50,626 nucleotides of DNA. Source: Seison nebaliae (Eukaryota > Rotifera > Pararotatoria > Seisonacea > Seisonidae). The stretch is from assembly GCA_023231475.1 (NCBI GenBank), contig JALJEE010002538.1, positions 1 to 50,626 on the forward strand, given 5' to 3'. The notes under the pieces are model-generated. The model was not told the origin of the DNA, did no database searches, and saw nothing but the letters and a program-made list of their open reading frames with translations. Within the stretch, counting starts at the first letter, position 1. Each line of letters starts with the position of its first letter. Positions 9,686-19,888 of this stretch are shown here, piece by piece. The position numbers were made by a program, and so were the translations under genes.

Positions 9686-12304
9686 TTACTGACAATTCAT
9701 CCAGTTACTGAAATTACGTTGTCTCTTCAGGATAGAGGAGGCGATTGAAGAGGTGGAGGAGGACGTCGTCACTTCCGTACTTTCGTCAACATCATGCTCC
9801 GTATACGAGTAGAGATGGTCAGTGTCTTTCGAGGGAGTTGGTTGACTGGTCTTGTTCATTTCCTCCGATAATGTCGTGTACGACTCTAATTGGAAGTTGG
9901 GCGGGAGGACACAAATCGGAATTTTATTATTATTCGGATCAACCGCATACAAAATTTGTGGTTCGGGCGTCTTACAATCGGGTTGGAAAGAAGTAATCTC
10001 GAAATTTTGAGGAATGCTCTGCTGATGGATATTCTTATTCAATCGATTCGTTATGTCGATACTATTTCGATGAGCGATAAAAAACGGAACTTCCGAATTT
10101 CCCCTTTCATTATACTCCAATTGTTGTTGTTGTTCGGGTTGTTCTTGTTGATGGGATGAAATATTAGTGTTCGATTGGTGTAGTTGTTGTTGGTGTTGAT
10201 GTTGGGGAAGTGTCGTAACATTTCCAATCAATAATTGTTGTTGTTGTTGTTGTTGTGGTGGTGGTGGTGGTTTGAATTGATTTTGTTCTGGAAAAAATTT
10301 ATTTTCATTTTTTAATATTTGTTGTTGTTGGAATTGAGTTGGTTGTTGTTGTTGTTGGAATTGAGGTGGTTGTTGTTGTTGTTGTTGTAGTGGTGATGGT
10401 AATGAAGGTGATAAATTTTCAGGTTCATAAATATTTTTAATTTTTTCATTTGGAATTATATGAAATTTGGAATGATGTTGTTGTTGTTGTTTTTGTTGTT
10501 TTTGTTTTTCTTCATGTGTGACATCGAATTTTGATGGTGAAACGTATTCGTATGATTTTGGTTGAACATAAATATTTTCTTTAGATGACGAATCGGTAGG
10601 AGTACTTCGTAGTTCGCTAATTTGAATGTTTTGTTTTGATGAATAAAAATATTCGTCACTAGTTTCATTGAAATCGGATTTCTTCTCGTCTTGATTCGTC
10701 ACATCGGACGACAATAATTTTGAGGAAGGACATTTCGAATTGAGTTTGGGTGATGGAAATTTACCACGATCCTTCCGTCCATTATTATCATCCGAGAGTT
10801 CGGTGACCACTTCCGTTTCGTATGACGATGGTGAATGATAATGATTCCTTCGATAAGTTTCGATCGACGACGCTTTATTCGAATGACTTAACGAGGACCA
10901 TGGCGATCCGTCATTCTTTCCCAATCGGGACACATGAGAAGAATTTGAAAAATTTTTCTTTCTCTCCTCCAATTCCGTTCTGGAAATATGTTCGAATGAA
11001 TCATTATTTGATAACTGGGAGAAATCGCTCAAGATCGAAGGAGAACCATCATTGGAAGCGAATAACCGTTTTTGTTTTTGTTGATCGTCTGATGAGAACA
11101 TCGATTCTTCTTTCGATTTCCTCACATCACTAATAAATGGTTGTATCGTTTGATATGATTTATGTCGTTTAGATCGATGTCTTCTTCGACGATTACCGTT
11201 ATTTGGAATGAATTCTGGTAAGAGATATGAAGACGAATGTTCATCATTCAAATAACGATGGGATGATGGAGGTATTGATGGAATGTTATCGAAATCGAGA
11301 GATCTTGGTCGACGATATTGTCGAGAGAGATATGTGGGTTTTCGTGGCTCCGGTGCAAAATCCGTTGGAAGACGACGAAATGTCGAATTTGGATGGAATT
11401 GAGTCTGATAATCATTATCAAAGATTTCGTCATAATAATGATTAGTGTGTTGTTGTTGTTGTTGTTGTTCGTGTGATCGATCGATAACATTCCAAGGATT
11501 TCGATTAACGTTGAAATCGGGTCGATAATATTGATAATATTGATGGGAGGTATATGATGGAAATTGGATGGTTTGTTGATTGGGTTTCTGGAGGAATTGA
11601 TCATAACTGATCGTTTCTTCACGTGGCAACGATTGGAATAAGATATTATCATTTATCGTATTCGTCTCATCGTACGAATAGTTCATGACGGTTTGAGGAT
11701 TGTTTTCATAATTCGAATAATGATATCCATATGGTGTGGCGTAGCCGGTGGAGGAGAAAGCGGGAATTGTCTCATGTGAATAATTATAAGGAGCGGGATA
11801 TTCGATGGTGAAATAATTGCCGGGATCGAACGAGATTCTCGTCGAACTAGCCGCTCCGTTCACATTCGAATTTATCAGAATATCAGAATTATTATCATAA
11901 TATGACGAATAAACCGTTCCCAGTTGTTGTTGTTGTTGTTGTGAGTGACAGTTGTTGTCGAGATAATTCTGTCCATAATCATAATTCGAATAATACGGTT
12001 CAACTACGTTCGCTGGAGTAGTTTCTTGACAATTTTCAATTTCGTTACTACAATTCGGATAAATTTGTTGTTGTTGTTGCCAATATGTTACATTGGGAAT
12101 ATAATTGAAGAGATTGTGCTGATTCGTGTGATAGGGGAGGGGATATTGATTGAGAAAGGATTGCTGATAGGAATTGGGAATGCCCAAATTGTTGATTAGA
12201 TTTGATATGGGCGCGCGACGATACTGTTCGCGAAGTAACGCGATATGATAATCGTCTCGTGCATTTCTTAATCTTCTCGATTCGGTCGCTAAATTGTTAC
12301 CCAT
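9686..12304 (-). CDS. Large disordered polyQ protein with possible N-myristoyl site
   Basis: A single open frame of 872 residues from ATG 12302-12304. The N-terminus MGNNLATESRRLRNARD carries Gly2 with Ala6, compatible with N-myristoylation, followed by a basic helical start. The rest is low-complexity: Tyr/Asn/Gln-rich for the first 270 residues, then an Arg/Ser-rich middle with RRRRHRSKRHK. Many poly-Gln runs follow, including ones of 6-8 between residues 600 and 700. A more ordered end contains a proline-rich stretch and ILKRQRNFSNWMNCQ. The Gln runs are nearly pure CAA. I recognise no domain. A membrane-tethered scaffold is one reading, but function is unknown. The length of the uninterrupted frame supports a real gene. 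Confidence 0.75.
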   Translation of the reverse strand: MGNNLATESRRLRNARDDYHIALLREQYRRAPISNLINNLGIPNSYQQSFLNQYPLPYHTNQHNLFNYIPNVTYWQQQQQIYPNCSNEIENCQETTPANVVEPYYSNYDYGQNYLDNNCHSQQQQQQLGTVYSSYYDNNSDILINSNVNGAASSTRISFDPGNYFTIEYPAPYNYSHETIPAFSSTGYATPYGYHYSNYENNPQTVMNYSYDETNTINDNILFQSLPREETISYDQFLQKPNQQTIQFPSYTSHQYYQYYRPDFNVNRNPWNVIDRSHEQQQQQQHTNHYYDEIFDNDYQTQFHPNSTFRRLPTDFAPEPRKPTYLSRQYRRPRSLDFDNIPSIPPSSHRYLNDEHSSSYLLPEFIPNNGNRRRRHRSKRHKSYQTIQPFISDVRKSKEESMFSSDDQQKQKRLFASNDGSPSILSDFSQLSNNDSFEHISRTELEERKKNFSNSSHVSRLGKNDGSPWSSLSHSNKASSIETYRRNHYHSPSSYETEVVTELSDDNNGRKDRGKFPSPKLNSKCPSSKLLSSDVTNQDEKKSDFNETSDEYFYSSKQNIQISELRSTPTDSSSKENIYVQPKSYEYVSPSKFDVTHEEKQKQQKQQQQHHSKFHIIPNEKIKNIYEPENLSPSLPSPLQQQQQQPPQFQQQQQPTQFQQQQILKNENKFFPEQNQFKPPPPPQQQQQQQLLIGNVTTLPQHQHQQQLHQSNTNISSHQQEQPEQQQQLEYNERGNSEVPFFIAHRNSIDITNRLNKNIHQQSIPQNFEITSFQPDCKTPEPQILYAVDPNNNKIPICVLPPNFQLESYTTLSEEMNKTSQPTPSKDTDHLYSYTEHDVDESTEVTTSSSTSSIASSILKRQRNFSNWMNCQ

Positions 12305-12979
12305 CTTTCAGTGGATGAATGAAGGTAGTGAAGAAATATTTATTTGGGCGACGCTGATGAGAGGGAGAACAATAGAACAAAGAAGGAAAGTTTGATGGAG
12401 TTTGTACAAATTCGAAATAAATAAACTTATCTAAATTTCACTTATCCGTTCGTGAATAACAAGATAAGATAATTTAAACAATTATCATTGAATTGAAAGG
12501 ATAATTACTTACGCAAAACACACACACACATATCTACTACATCTCTCTATAATCATACCGACCAATAATCGTTAGATTAATGCTCCTAATGATGTGGGAT
12601 GGATCGGGCGACATATCTAACAAACACCTCACCAACTTGTCTCCTTTATTGATATTTAATTCTTGCTATTACACCTCTACTCGTTGATTGCTCTCCTCCT
12701 CGCACAACCTCGAACAATTCTTCTCCCGATCGAGTGGTTGTTAGAAAAACGTGCGATCTCTAACAAATATACGTAAATTTTTCGTGATAAATCACTTGCA
12801 TTATTCATAACTTCATCATCATTACGATCATTCCCCCCCAACCCCACCTTTTATCAACGCGACAATACTACTATTCTTCGTCTTATAGAGACGGTGAGTG
12901 AATGTGGAGAATTGTGACACTCCTTGACTCATTTCAATCATTTACTTACCAATTATTTTCGCTTACTATTCTTCTTCTT

Positions 12980-13018
<39 letters not shown>

Positions 13019-13277
13019 TTGCCATATCTATACAATTCTCATTTGAACCATTTCTCAATTTCATCAAAATGAATTTTTTCTACGAAAAAATTTGAATTTT
13101 CAAGTTCCGAAAAAAAGAAAAAAATTTGAATTTTCAAGTTCCAAAAAAGACATAAATTAGGAAAGAATGAATTAAGTTTTATAATTTTCCGTTTAAAATT
13201 TCATAATAAATAAAAACATAAAAAGAGTGGAACGACATTCATCTAAACAATATTCTCCCATCATTTACTGGGAAATG
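12305..13277. other. Intergenic region with microsatellites
   Basis: About 970 bp upstream of the polyQ gene and downstream of the HECT gene. It contains a short CA run near 12519 and a longer trinucleotide array at 12980-13018. No coding frame is convincing. Confidence 0.5.
12980..13018. repeat. (TAC)n trinucleotide microsatellite
   Basis: About 13 tandem copies of TAC (CTA in another register) in the intergenic region, followed by a short ATT transition. No frame through it is supported as coding. Confidence 0.9.
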
Positions 13278-16200
13278 TTAAGCTACGTTAAATCCAGTAT
13301 CGTAATTGGCTTCAATAGCGTAATCGAACAGTTCACCGAAATCTTCAGATTTCATGACGATTTCGGGAATGTCGACGGAGGAGAAACATGTGTGAAACAT
13401 GAAGCCGTTGTCAGCGCCTTTGTCGACAACGTTGAAACGAATCCGATCGGCTGTTTGGAACCCGCCGGCTGGTATAAATTGGACTCCCTTAATAACCGAC
13501 ACGAATCGATAAATTGCGTCCGAATCTTTCTTCAATATATACTCCTCCATTTTCTTTATGTAAACTTCTTCTTTTAACGAAGCGAAATTGATAGAAATGA
13601 GGAATTCTTCCGCCGTAATCTCTCGTTGTGGACTGAGAATTTGCTGATGAATGACAATTCGTTTGGAATTTTTTTTAATTTGAAAAAAAATTGAATGAGA
13701 GAAAAAAAGGGAATGACCAACACAAAGTTCAATTTCGTCAATATTCGTTAACATGGCTCTGGTAACACAAGCCGTGAAACCGGCATGGAATTTTTGGTGC
13801 ATTCTCGGAAAAGCACCAGTAGCGACTATAATGGCCAGATCTCTATTTTGAATGAGAAATTTAAATTTCAAATAATGAGAGGGAAATAATAAACTTTAGA
13901 ATGAAATTCTCCAACTCTTCGTACGAGTGAACTGGAATTTCGAAAGCGACTCCCCTTGTCAATAGTCGTCGTTGCTCCGCACTGAAGGTGTCGAACGATT
14001 CGGTAGTGTTATTTATCAGATATTCACGTTCGTCCTCCAGATCTATTTCTCCTAATCGATTTGAATGAGATTAGTTTGTGAAAAAATTTGAAAATTTTAA
14101 AAACTCAATTCCGCGAGATAAAGTCTCAATTCGATGTAGTTATTAGGAAAGAATTTTGCGATTTCTTCTCTGATAGCGTCCGTTTCTTCGGGACTCGCCG
14201 TTTGCAATGCCTCTTTTTTCGATTCACAAAGTTCCTTAAACTCTTTTCCTGCTACGGCATTATCTCTCATCTCACCCATCATGTAATCGACGGTGGCGCT
14301 TTGATATGGCATGTCGGCCATGGTTTCAGGAATGTCGCTGGTAATTCCAAATTGGGGATCATAAAAAAGTCCGCTGAATTTTTCAAAAATTTCAAATTAT
14401 CATACGAATGGAAGAAAGAAGATATTAACAGAATGGAAATTAAATCCTGATACGTTTTGAGAGGGAATGAACTGATAAGATCTCGATAATCGATCGATTC
14501 GTTCAGAACACAATATCTCAGAAATAACGGATGTAATTTGAAAGGTAAAAGAATTCGATGTAGAAGACACTAAAAAGAAAAAATGAAAAGCCTAAAAAAA
14601 ATTGAAAAATAAAGTGAAACATATCCGATATAGCGACCCATTGCCTCCCAGAAAAAGTCGAGATCTCTATCAGCCATCGTTAAATTGAAATCATAACTGG
14701 GTAAATAAAATCCGCCCTTCGTTTTCATGAACGGTCCCGTCACGGTATTTTCTAACTGTCGTCCGAATTTACTAAAAGTGTCGTTGAATACACCACCATA
14801 GTCTTCGGCTGGTGTATTTGAATTGATGATGAATCGTCGTCTTAAATTGTAGACGTCAATTCCCATGAAAACTCGAATCATCTCGCCGGGTATATTGTCC
14901 AGATCCATTTTAATTATGTAATAGGAATCGGCAATTCGCCGAGTATAACGAGTGACACTGAGCTCGTGTTGATTCTGATAGAATGCTCGTTGGGAGATCG
15001 TCGGCCATTGTTGCACATTCACATTGGCCAATTCCAATCGTTTCGAATTCAAATGTGCAGGAATACGATATCTCGAATCCAACATATCCGAATAGAAAGG
15101 AAGATTATTGTGATCCAGGAACGTTTTATATCCCGGATATAATTCACCTGTGAAATGAGCATGACTATCCACAAAATCATGATAATATAGAAGAGATAAA
15201 TGAAAATGAAACGGTGTTATTCGCGGATCAACTGCCATCACATGTCCACTATATTTGTTGATATAATGTACCGAATTTCCTACGGCACATTTCACTAACA
15301 AAATAGGGGGGAAATGAAGAAAGAGAGATATGTTAATGGAAACTATAATTATTCGGTTCAACGTCAAATCTCATGATTTCAAACGAACCATATTTCATAA
15401 TTTCTTTCTTCCTCATATCGTGCTAATTTAATGATATTATTATTAAATTTTAATAAATTTTAATAAAATCTAATTATAAAAATAACCAGAGCAATTAAAA
15501 TAATTTCTTTTTGAAGTTGACTCGTATTTTCAGTAACTCCAAAAATCGGATTTCCCGTTGACAATCTATATTTTTCACTGATGTAATTTATTCGGTTATT
15601 TTGCACGTCGATTTGGACGTTCCAATCGCCGCCCAATCCTCGATATTGACTGCCTTCGATGGCGTTGTACATTTGGAAGTCGCCAACGATCTTATTGCGG
15701 AAAACGGCGAGTTGACTGTAGATGATCTCGTCTTTGGATTCGGTGGGTACGTATGTGGGATCTAATCTCCCTTCCATCAATCTGATTAAAAATGAAGAAA
15801 TTTTTAAAAAATTCAAATTTAACCCCGGCAATGCTACTTGGTCCGGTCTTTCAATACTTTTACTGAGATGTTTGAATAAAGCATTCATCATCTCAGCTTG
15901 TGGTTGATAGATGGCACTATTGACTTCGGCATTCGTTTGAAAGAAAGCATAAATGTTATTAACTATAGAAATTATTGAAAAATATTATTTCTCAAAATTT
16001 TTTAATTAACATGGCGCATTATCATCTCGATTTACTGTTTTCATTTGTAGCAATATGTCTCCCATATTAATCACGGGTAAATCGACGGTGGATATGTCAA
16101 CGAAATCTTTCACTAACCACAACTCACTCTGCGAAGTTAACAGATTGGGATTCCTGGCATATTTATAAATGTCCCGATATTGTTCGTATGTCAAAACGGG

Positions 16201-16888
16201 CCGAATTTTCCCTTTCAGTATCATCGTATATTCACCAATACAATTCGTACTAGATAAGAAGTTTAAGGTGGCCCTTCCGATGAGGAGATCATCCGTCGGT
16301 TTATGACCCAAATAATAGATCTCAACCAATAAGGGGAATGTCATATCGAAACTGATGGTTTTTTTTTGTTTCCGTTAATTAATCTCATTAAAATTCAAAA
16401 TTAATTTAAACTATTTAATACGATTTATGTATTTCAATTTCTCTCCTTTCGACCCTGACACTCGTATGCCACTAGAAGAAAGTCTCCTATTCTGATATGT
16501 GATGTCAACTTGAAATTTTAATTGCTGATAATCTCGTAGACTAATCGGCTCTTTATGTTTAATTTTATCAGCGAAAAGATAATGGAGAACATTCGCCTCT
16601 AACAAACACTCTTCGACTTATTACGAACAATTGACCATATATATATATATAAGAATTAAATTAAGGAAAGAAACTTCTCAATTGAGGGTCGAGTACCATT
16701 GATGTTGGTCGAGGTCCATCCAAAACATCTGGTTTACTTTTTCGAGGAATTCCTTTAGGGAAATCACCGAGATCATCTGGATAATCGGAATCATCTCTCA
16801 CTAAGGATGAACGAGGAGTATCTCCACTCCTATTCGACTCATCCGAATAAAGAGTGTTGATAGTTTGAGCGACCGGACTATAACTCAT
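13278..16888 (-). CDS. Divergent HECT-type E3 ubiquitin ligase
   Basis: Twelve exons: 16675-16888, 16454-16616, 16011-16351, 15824-15962, 15487-15781, 15389-15422, 14621-15294, 14454-14569, 14105-14373, 13895-14051, 13753-13842 and 13278-13632. All phases close, giving 948 residues. HECT enzymes take ubiquitin from an E2 onto a cysteine and pass it to substrates. The N-lobe shows the DYGGV signature (560-564), then MADRDLDFFWEAMGRYIGY and LFLRYCVLNESIDYRDL. The C-lobe shows the GFT segment after FPRMHQKF, then RFVSVIKGVQFIPAGGF and the catalytic HTCF with Cys913. Phe at position -4 from the C-terminus, important in NEDD4-type ligases, is kept (GFNVA). Residues between the DYRDL motif and the GFT segment include an unusual acidic helical insert. 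The first 400 residues match no domain I know, although LLVEIYYLGH...DDLLIGRATL is faintly C2-like. No WW, ankyrin or RCC1 repeats are visible. The catalytic residues look intact. Confidence 0.8.
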
Positions 16889-17016
16889 GATAAGGGGAAC
16901 AAAGTGAAACAACGAAAAAATAAAGAAAGGAAAGAAAAGGAAAAATACAGAAAAAAATCGAAAATAATTTGAATTGAAAATATGTTGTCTTTATTATTTA
17001 CCTCCAAACAAAAATT

Positions 17017-19357
17017 CTATTTGTCTCCTTTCTTATCACATTTATTTTTTTCAGAACTCGTCGATTCTTCTTTCGTCTTATTCCAATTTTTCAATCCTTC
17101 AGGTATCGTCGTATCTTCATCCATCGATCCCGTTCCCTCCACGAATTCTTCATAAGTCGATTTCTCAACAAACGGTCGTTTTCCCAACAACTCCACCATA
17201 TCCTCCTTCTTCAACACCTCACTTTTCAACAATCGTTCAGCGACCTATAGAAAAAATTTTAAAAAAAAATTTTTTGGAAAGAAATTTTTTGATGGAAATT
17301 TAAATGGAATAAACTTTAATAATATCATCGCGATGTTTCTCTAATAATTCTCTTGTGGTATTTTCAGCTCGTTCGATGAGATTTCTCGCCTCGTCATCGA
17401 TGGTAGCGGCGGTTTTCTCCGAATATGGTTTATCGAAAACCATTTCGCCAGGTTGTGGTTGTTGGAAGGACAACGGTCCGACTTTCGACGACATTCCATA
17501 ATTGACGATTTGTGAGTAGGCACTTTGAGTGACTTTCTGAAGATCGTCTTGAGCGCCCGTCGTCAATTCGTTGAAGAACATCAATTCCGATATTCGACCA
17601 CCTAAAGTCATACACATTCGATGGAATAATTGATTTTGAGAATAAAGAAATTGTTCTCGAGGCAGATATTGTGCATATCCCAAACCACGTCCTCGTGGAA
17701 TTATCGAAACTTTTAATAAGGGATCGGCATATTTCAAATTCCATCCAGCCACCGCATGACCCGCTTCATGATAAGCCACTTTTTTCTTTTCTTCCGGTTG
17801 GAGGACTTGAGTCTTTTTTTCTAATCCTGCAATGACACGTTCAATCGCCATCTCGAAATGTTTCCATTCCACAAAGTCACTCAATTGTCTCGCCGCTATT
17901 AATGCGGCTTCATTACAAACATTCGCAACATCAGCACCAGAAAATCCCGGTGTCAAAGCCGACAATTTTTTCGCCCATTCTTTCTTCTCATCGATCTTTT
18001 CGTCACTTATTAAATTCATTCGTAAAGGTGTCAAATGAACGCGGAAGACAGATGCACGTCCTTTAATGTCTGGTAATCCGACGAAAATTTGACGATCAAA
18101 TCGACCCGGACGTAAAAGTGCAGGATCTAAAATATCCGAACGATTCGTCGCTGCTAAAACGATAATTCCACTTTGTTGACGGAAACCGTCCAATTCCACT
18201 AATAATTGATTCAAAGTATTTTCTTGTTCACTTTGACCACCAATATTTCTACCACCACGTTTCCTTCCGATGGCGTCAATCTCGTCAATAAACAGAATAC
18301 AAGGTGCTCGTTTTCGAGCTTGTTCAAACATGTCACGAACTCTTGACGGTCCAACACCCACAAACATCTCCAAAAATTCCGATCCACTCACTGTTATAAA
18401 TGGAACATTCGCTTCTCCTGCCGTGGCTTTTGCTAACAAAGTTTTTCCAGTTCCTGGTGGTCCGGTAAGAAGAGCTCCTTTTGGTATTTTCGCTCCAATT
18501 TTCGTATATTGTTCGGGATGTTTTAAAAAATTGACGAATTCCATTATCTCCAATTTAGCCTCTTCACAACCTGCCACGTCTTTAAATGTCACTCCGACAT
18601 TCTCAGAAACAATTCTTGCTTTGGAACTTCCCATACCGAAAATTCCACCAGGACCTCCTCCAATTCCTGAACTACCACCACCTCCTGATTTTCCACCCAT
18701 CATCATCGAACCAGCACGTCTCATGAACCAGAAAATGAGGACGAATGGAAGAATCCAACCGAGAACGGATAAGATGGTGGACATGTCGGCAGATGAACGA
18801 TAAATGATTGGAATCCGTTTCGACGGTTCCACATTCCTCTCATCCTCCAATCGCTCAAGACTACGTTCTAAACTCTCAACACTACCGATATTGAACCAGA
18901 TGATTCGAGAGGATGCTTGAGAACCATTCTTCATTCGAAGACGACAATATTTTTTATTAACCACCTCCAATTGATCGACATTGGCATAATAATCTGAGAC
19001 GAATTGTTGCCAAGTAATCTCATCATATAATTGATTATAAGTAACGTAGAAGAGGGCGAGAGAAGAGAAAGCGATAAAAGCATAAAACGATTTCATATCC
19101 ATCTTCTCAGGATTATTTCGATCAGATTTCTTCTCATTATTCTCTTCGAATTTCTTCTTGTCATTTTGAACGGTTTTCATCAATTGTTCCAGAAATGTTT
19201 TCATATTTTGTTCAGGTGGTCTCGATTCATCTTTATTCTTCTTCTCATTATAGAGAAGTGAAGATATAGATAATGGTCGAATCATCACAGTCTCGTGATT
19301 GAAACGCCATCTCAATATTCGGTGAATCGATTTGCTTTTAGTCACCAATCGATTCAT
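17017..19357 (-). CDS. Afg3l2: Mitochondrial m-AAA protease subunit AFG3L2
   Basis: Two exons (17315-19357 and 17017-17244) give 756 residues. This is the hexameric inner-membrane ATP-dependent zinc protease facing the matrix, which degrades misfolded membrane proteins and processes precursors. A basic N-terminal targeting sequence ([19 protein letters not shown]) precedes two transmembrane helices (about 90-107 and 194-212) flanking an intermembrane-space domain. A Gly-rich linker (220-243), Walker A GPPGTGKT (299-306), Walker [11 protein letters not shown] (353-362) and the arginine-finger region RPGRFDRQ follow. The metalloprotease motif is HEAGH (530-534), with the downstream TGAQDDL. The second exon supplies the conserved tail with ELLGKRPF and [10 protein letters not shown], which identifies AFG3L2 rather than paraplegin. 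The start is the ATG at 19355-19357. All catalytic residues are present. Confidence 0.96.
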
Positions 19358-19888
19358 GAGGAAAAAATAAGAAATTAATTGTGTGTTTATTAATGAAGAG
19401 TGAGGAGAAAGAAAATTTAGAATTTCATCGAAAGCTTCATCTTTCTAATTGTTCGGATTTGTAGAAGAATTCTTTTCAATTATTTTCATATCGCATATCA
19501 ATTTTTCAATTATTCGAATTTTCATTCAACACGAAAAATTTGGATTGAAAAAATTTTAAATTTAAAAATATTCAATTATTTATGTCTTCGTCTATTTAAA
19601 TTGCAGAAAAAGTTTATTGTCAAATAAAAAAAAAACAACAAGAGAAAACACAAAAGAGAATTGGATAATTTTTTGACAAGATGTTCGTGGAGAATGGAGA
19701 TTGACGTGGTAATGAATGAGAAATGATTTTGGGAAAGATTTGGAGGGTAGATTGAGAGTTCAATAAAAGAAATAGAGAGAGAGAGAGAGAGAAAGAACGA
19801 TTGGAAAGAAATATATGGCTAGAAGACAAATAAATAGATTCCGAAGAATAACGGATGGATTTTGAAAGAAAAACAAAAGAATTGAAAG
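19358..19888. other. Intergenic spacer with (GA)n run
   Basis: Holds the AFG3L2 promoter and the tango 3' UTR. A (GA)n microsatellite lies at about 19775-19791. The 69-codon frame on the minus strand here is a by-product of that simple repeat. Confidence 0.5.

Noticed and set aside
13278-16888. Arthropod hemocyanin/hexamerin
   Set aside because: Segments such as MIRVFMGIDVYN looked like the hemocyanin beta-domain, but the domain order failed and no copper-site histidine pattern exists. The DYGGV, HTCF and -4 Phe signatures fit HECT.
18270-18803. 177-codon plus-strand frame opposite AFG3L2
   Set aside because: It is the complementary shadow of the conserved AAA domain on the other strand.
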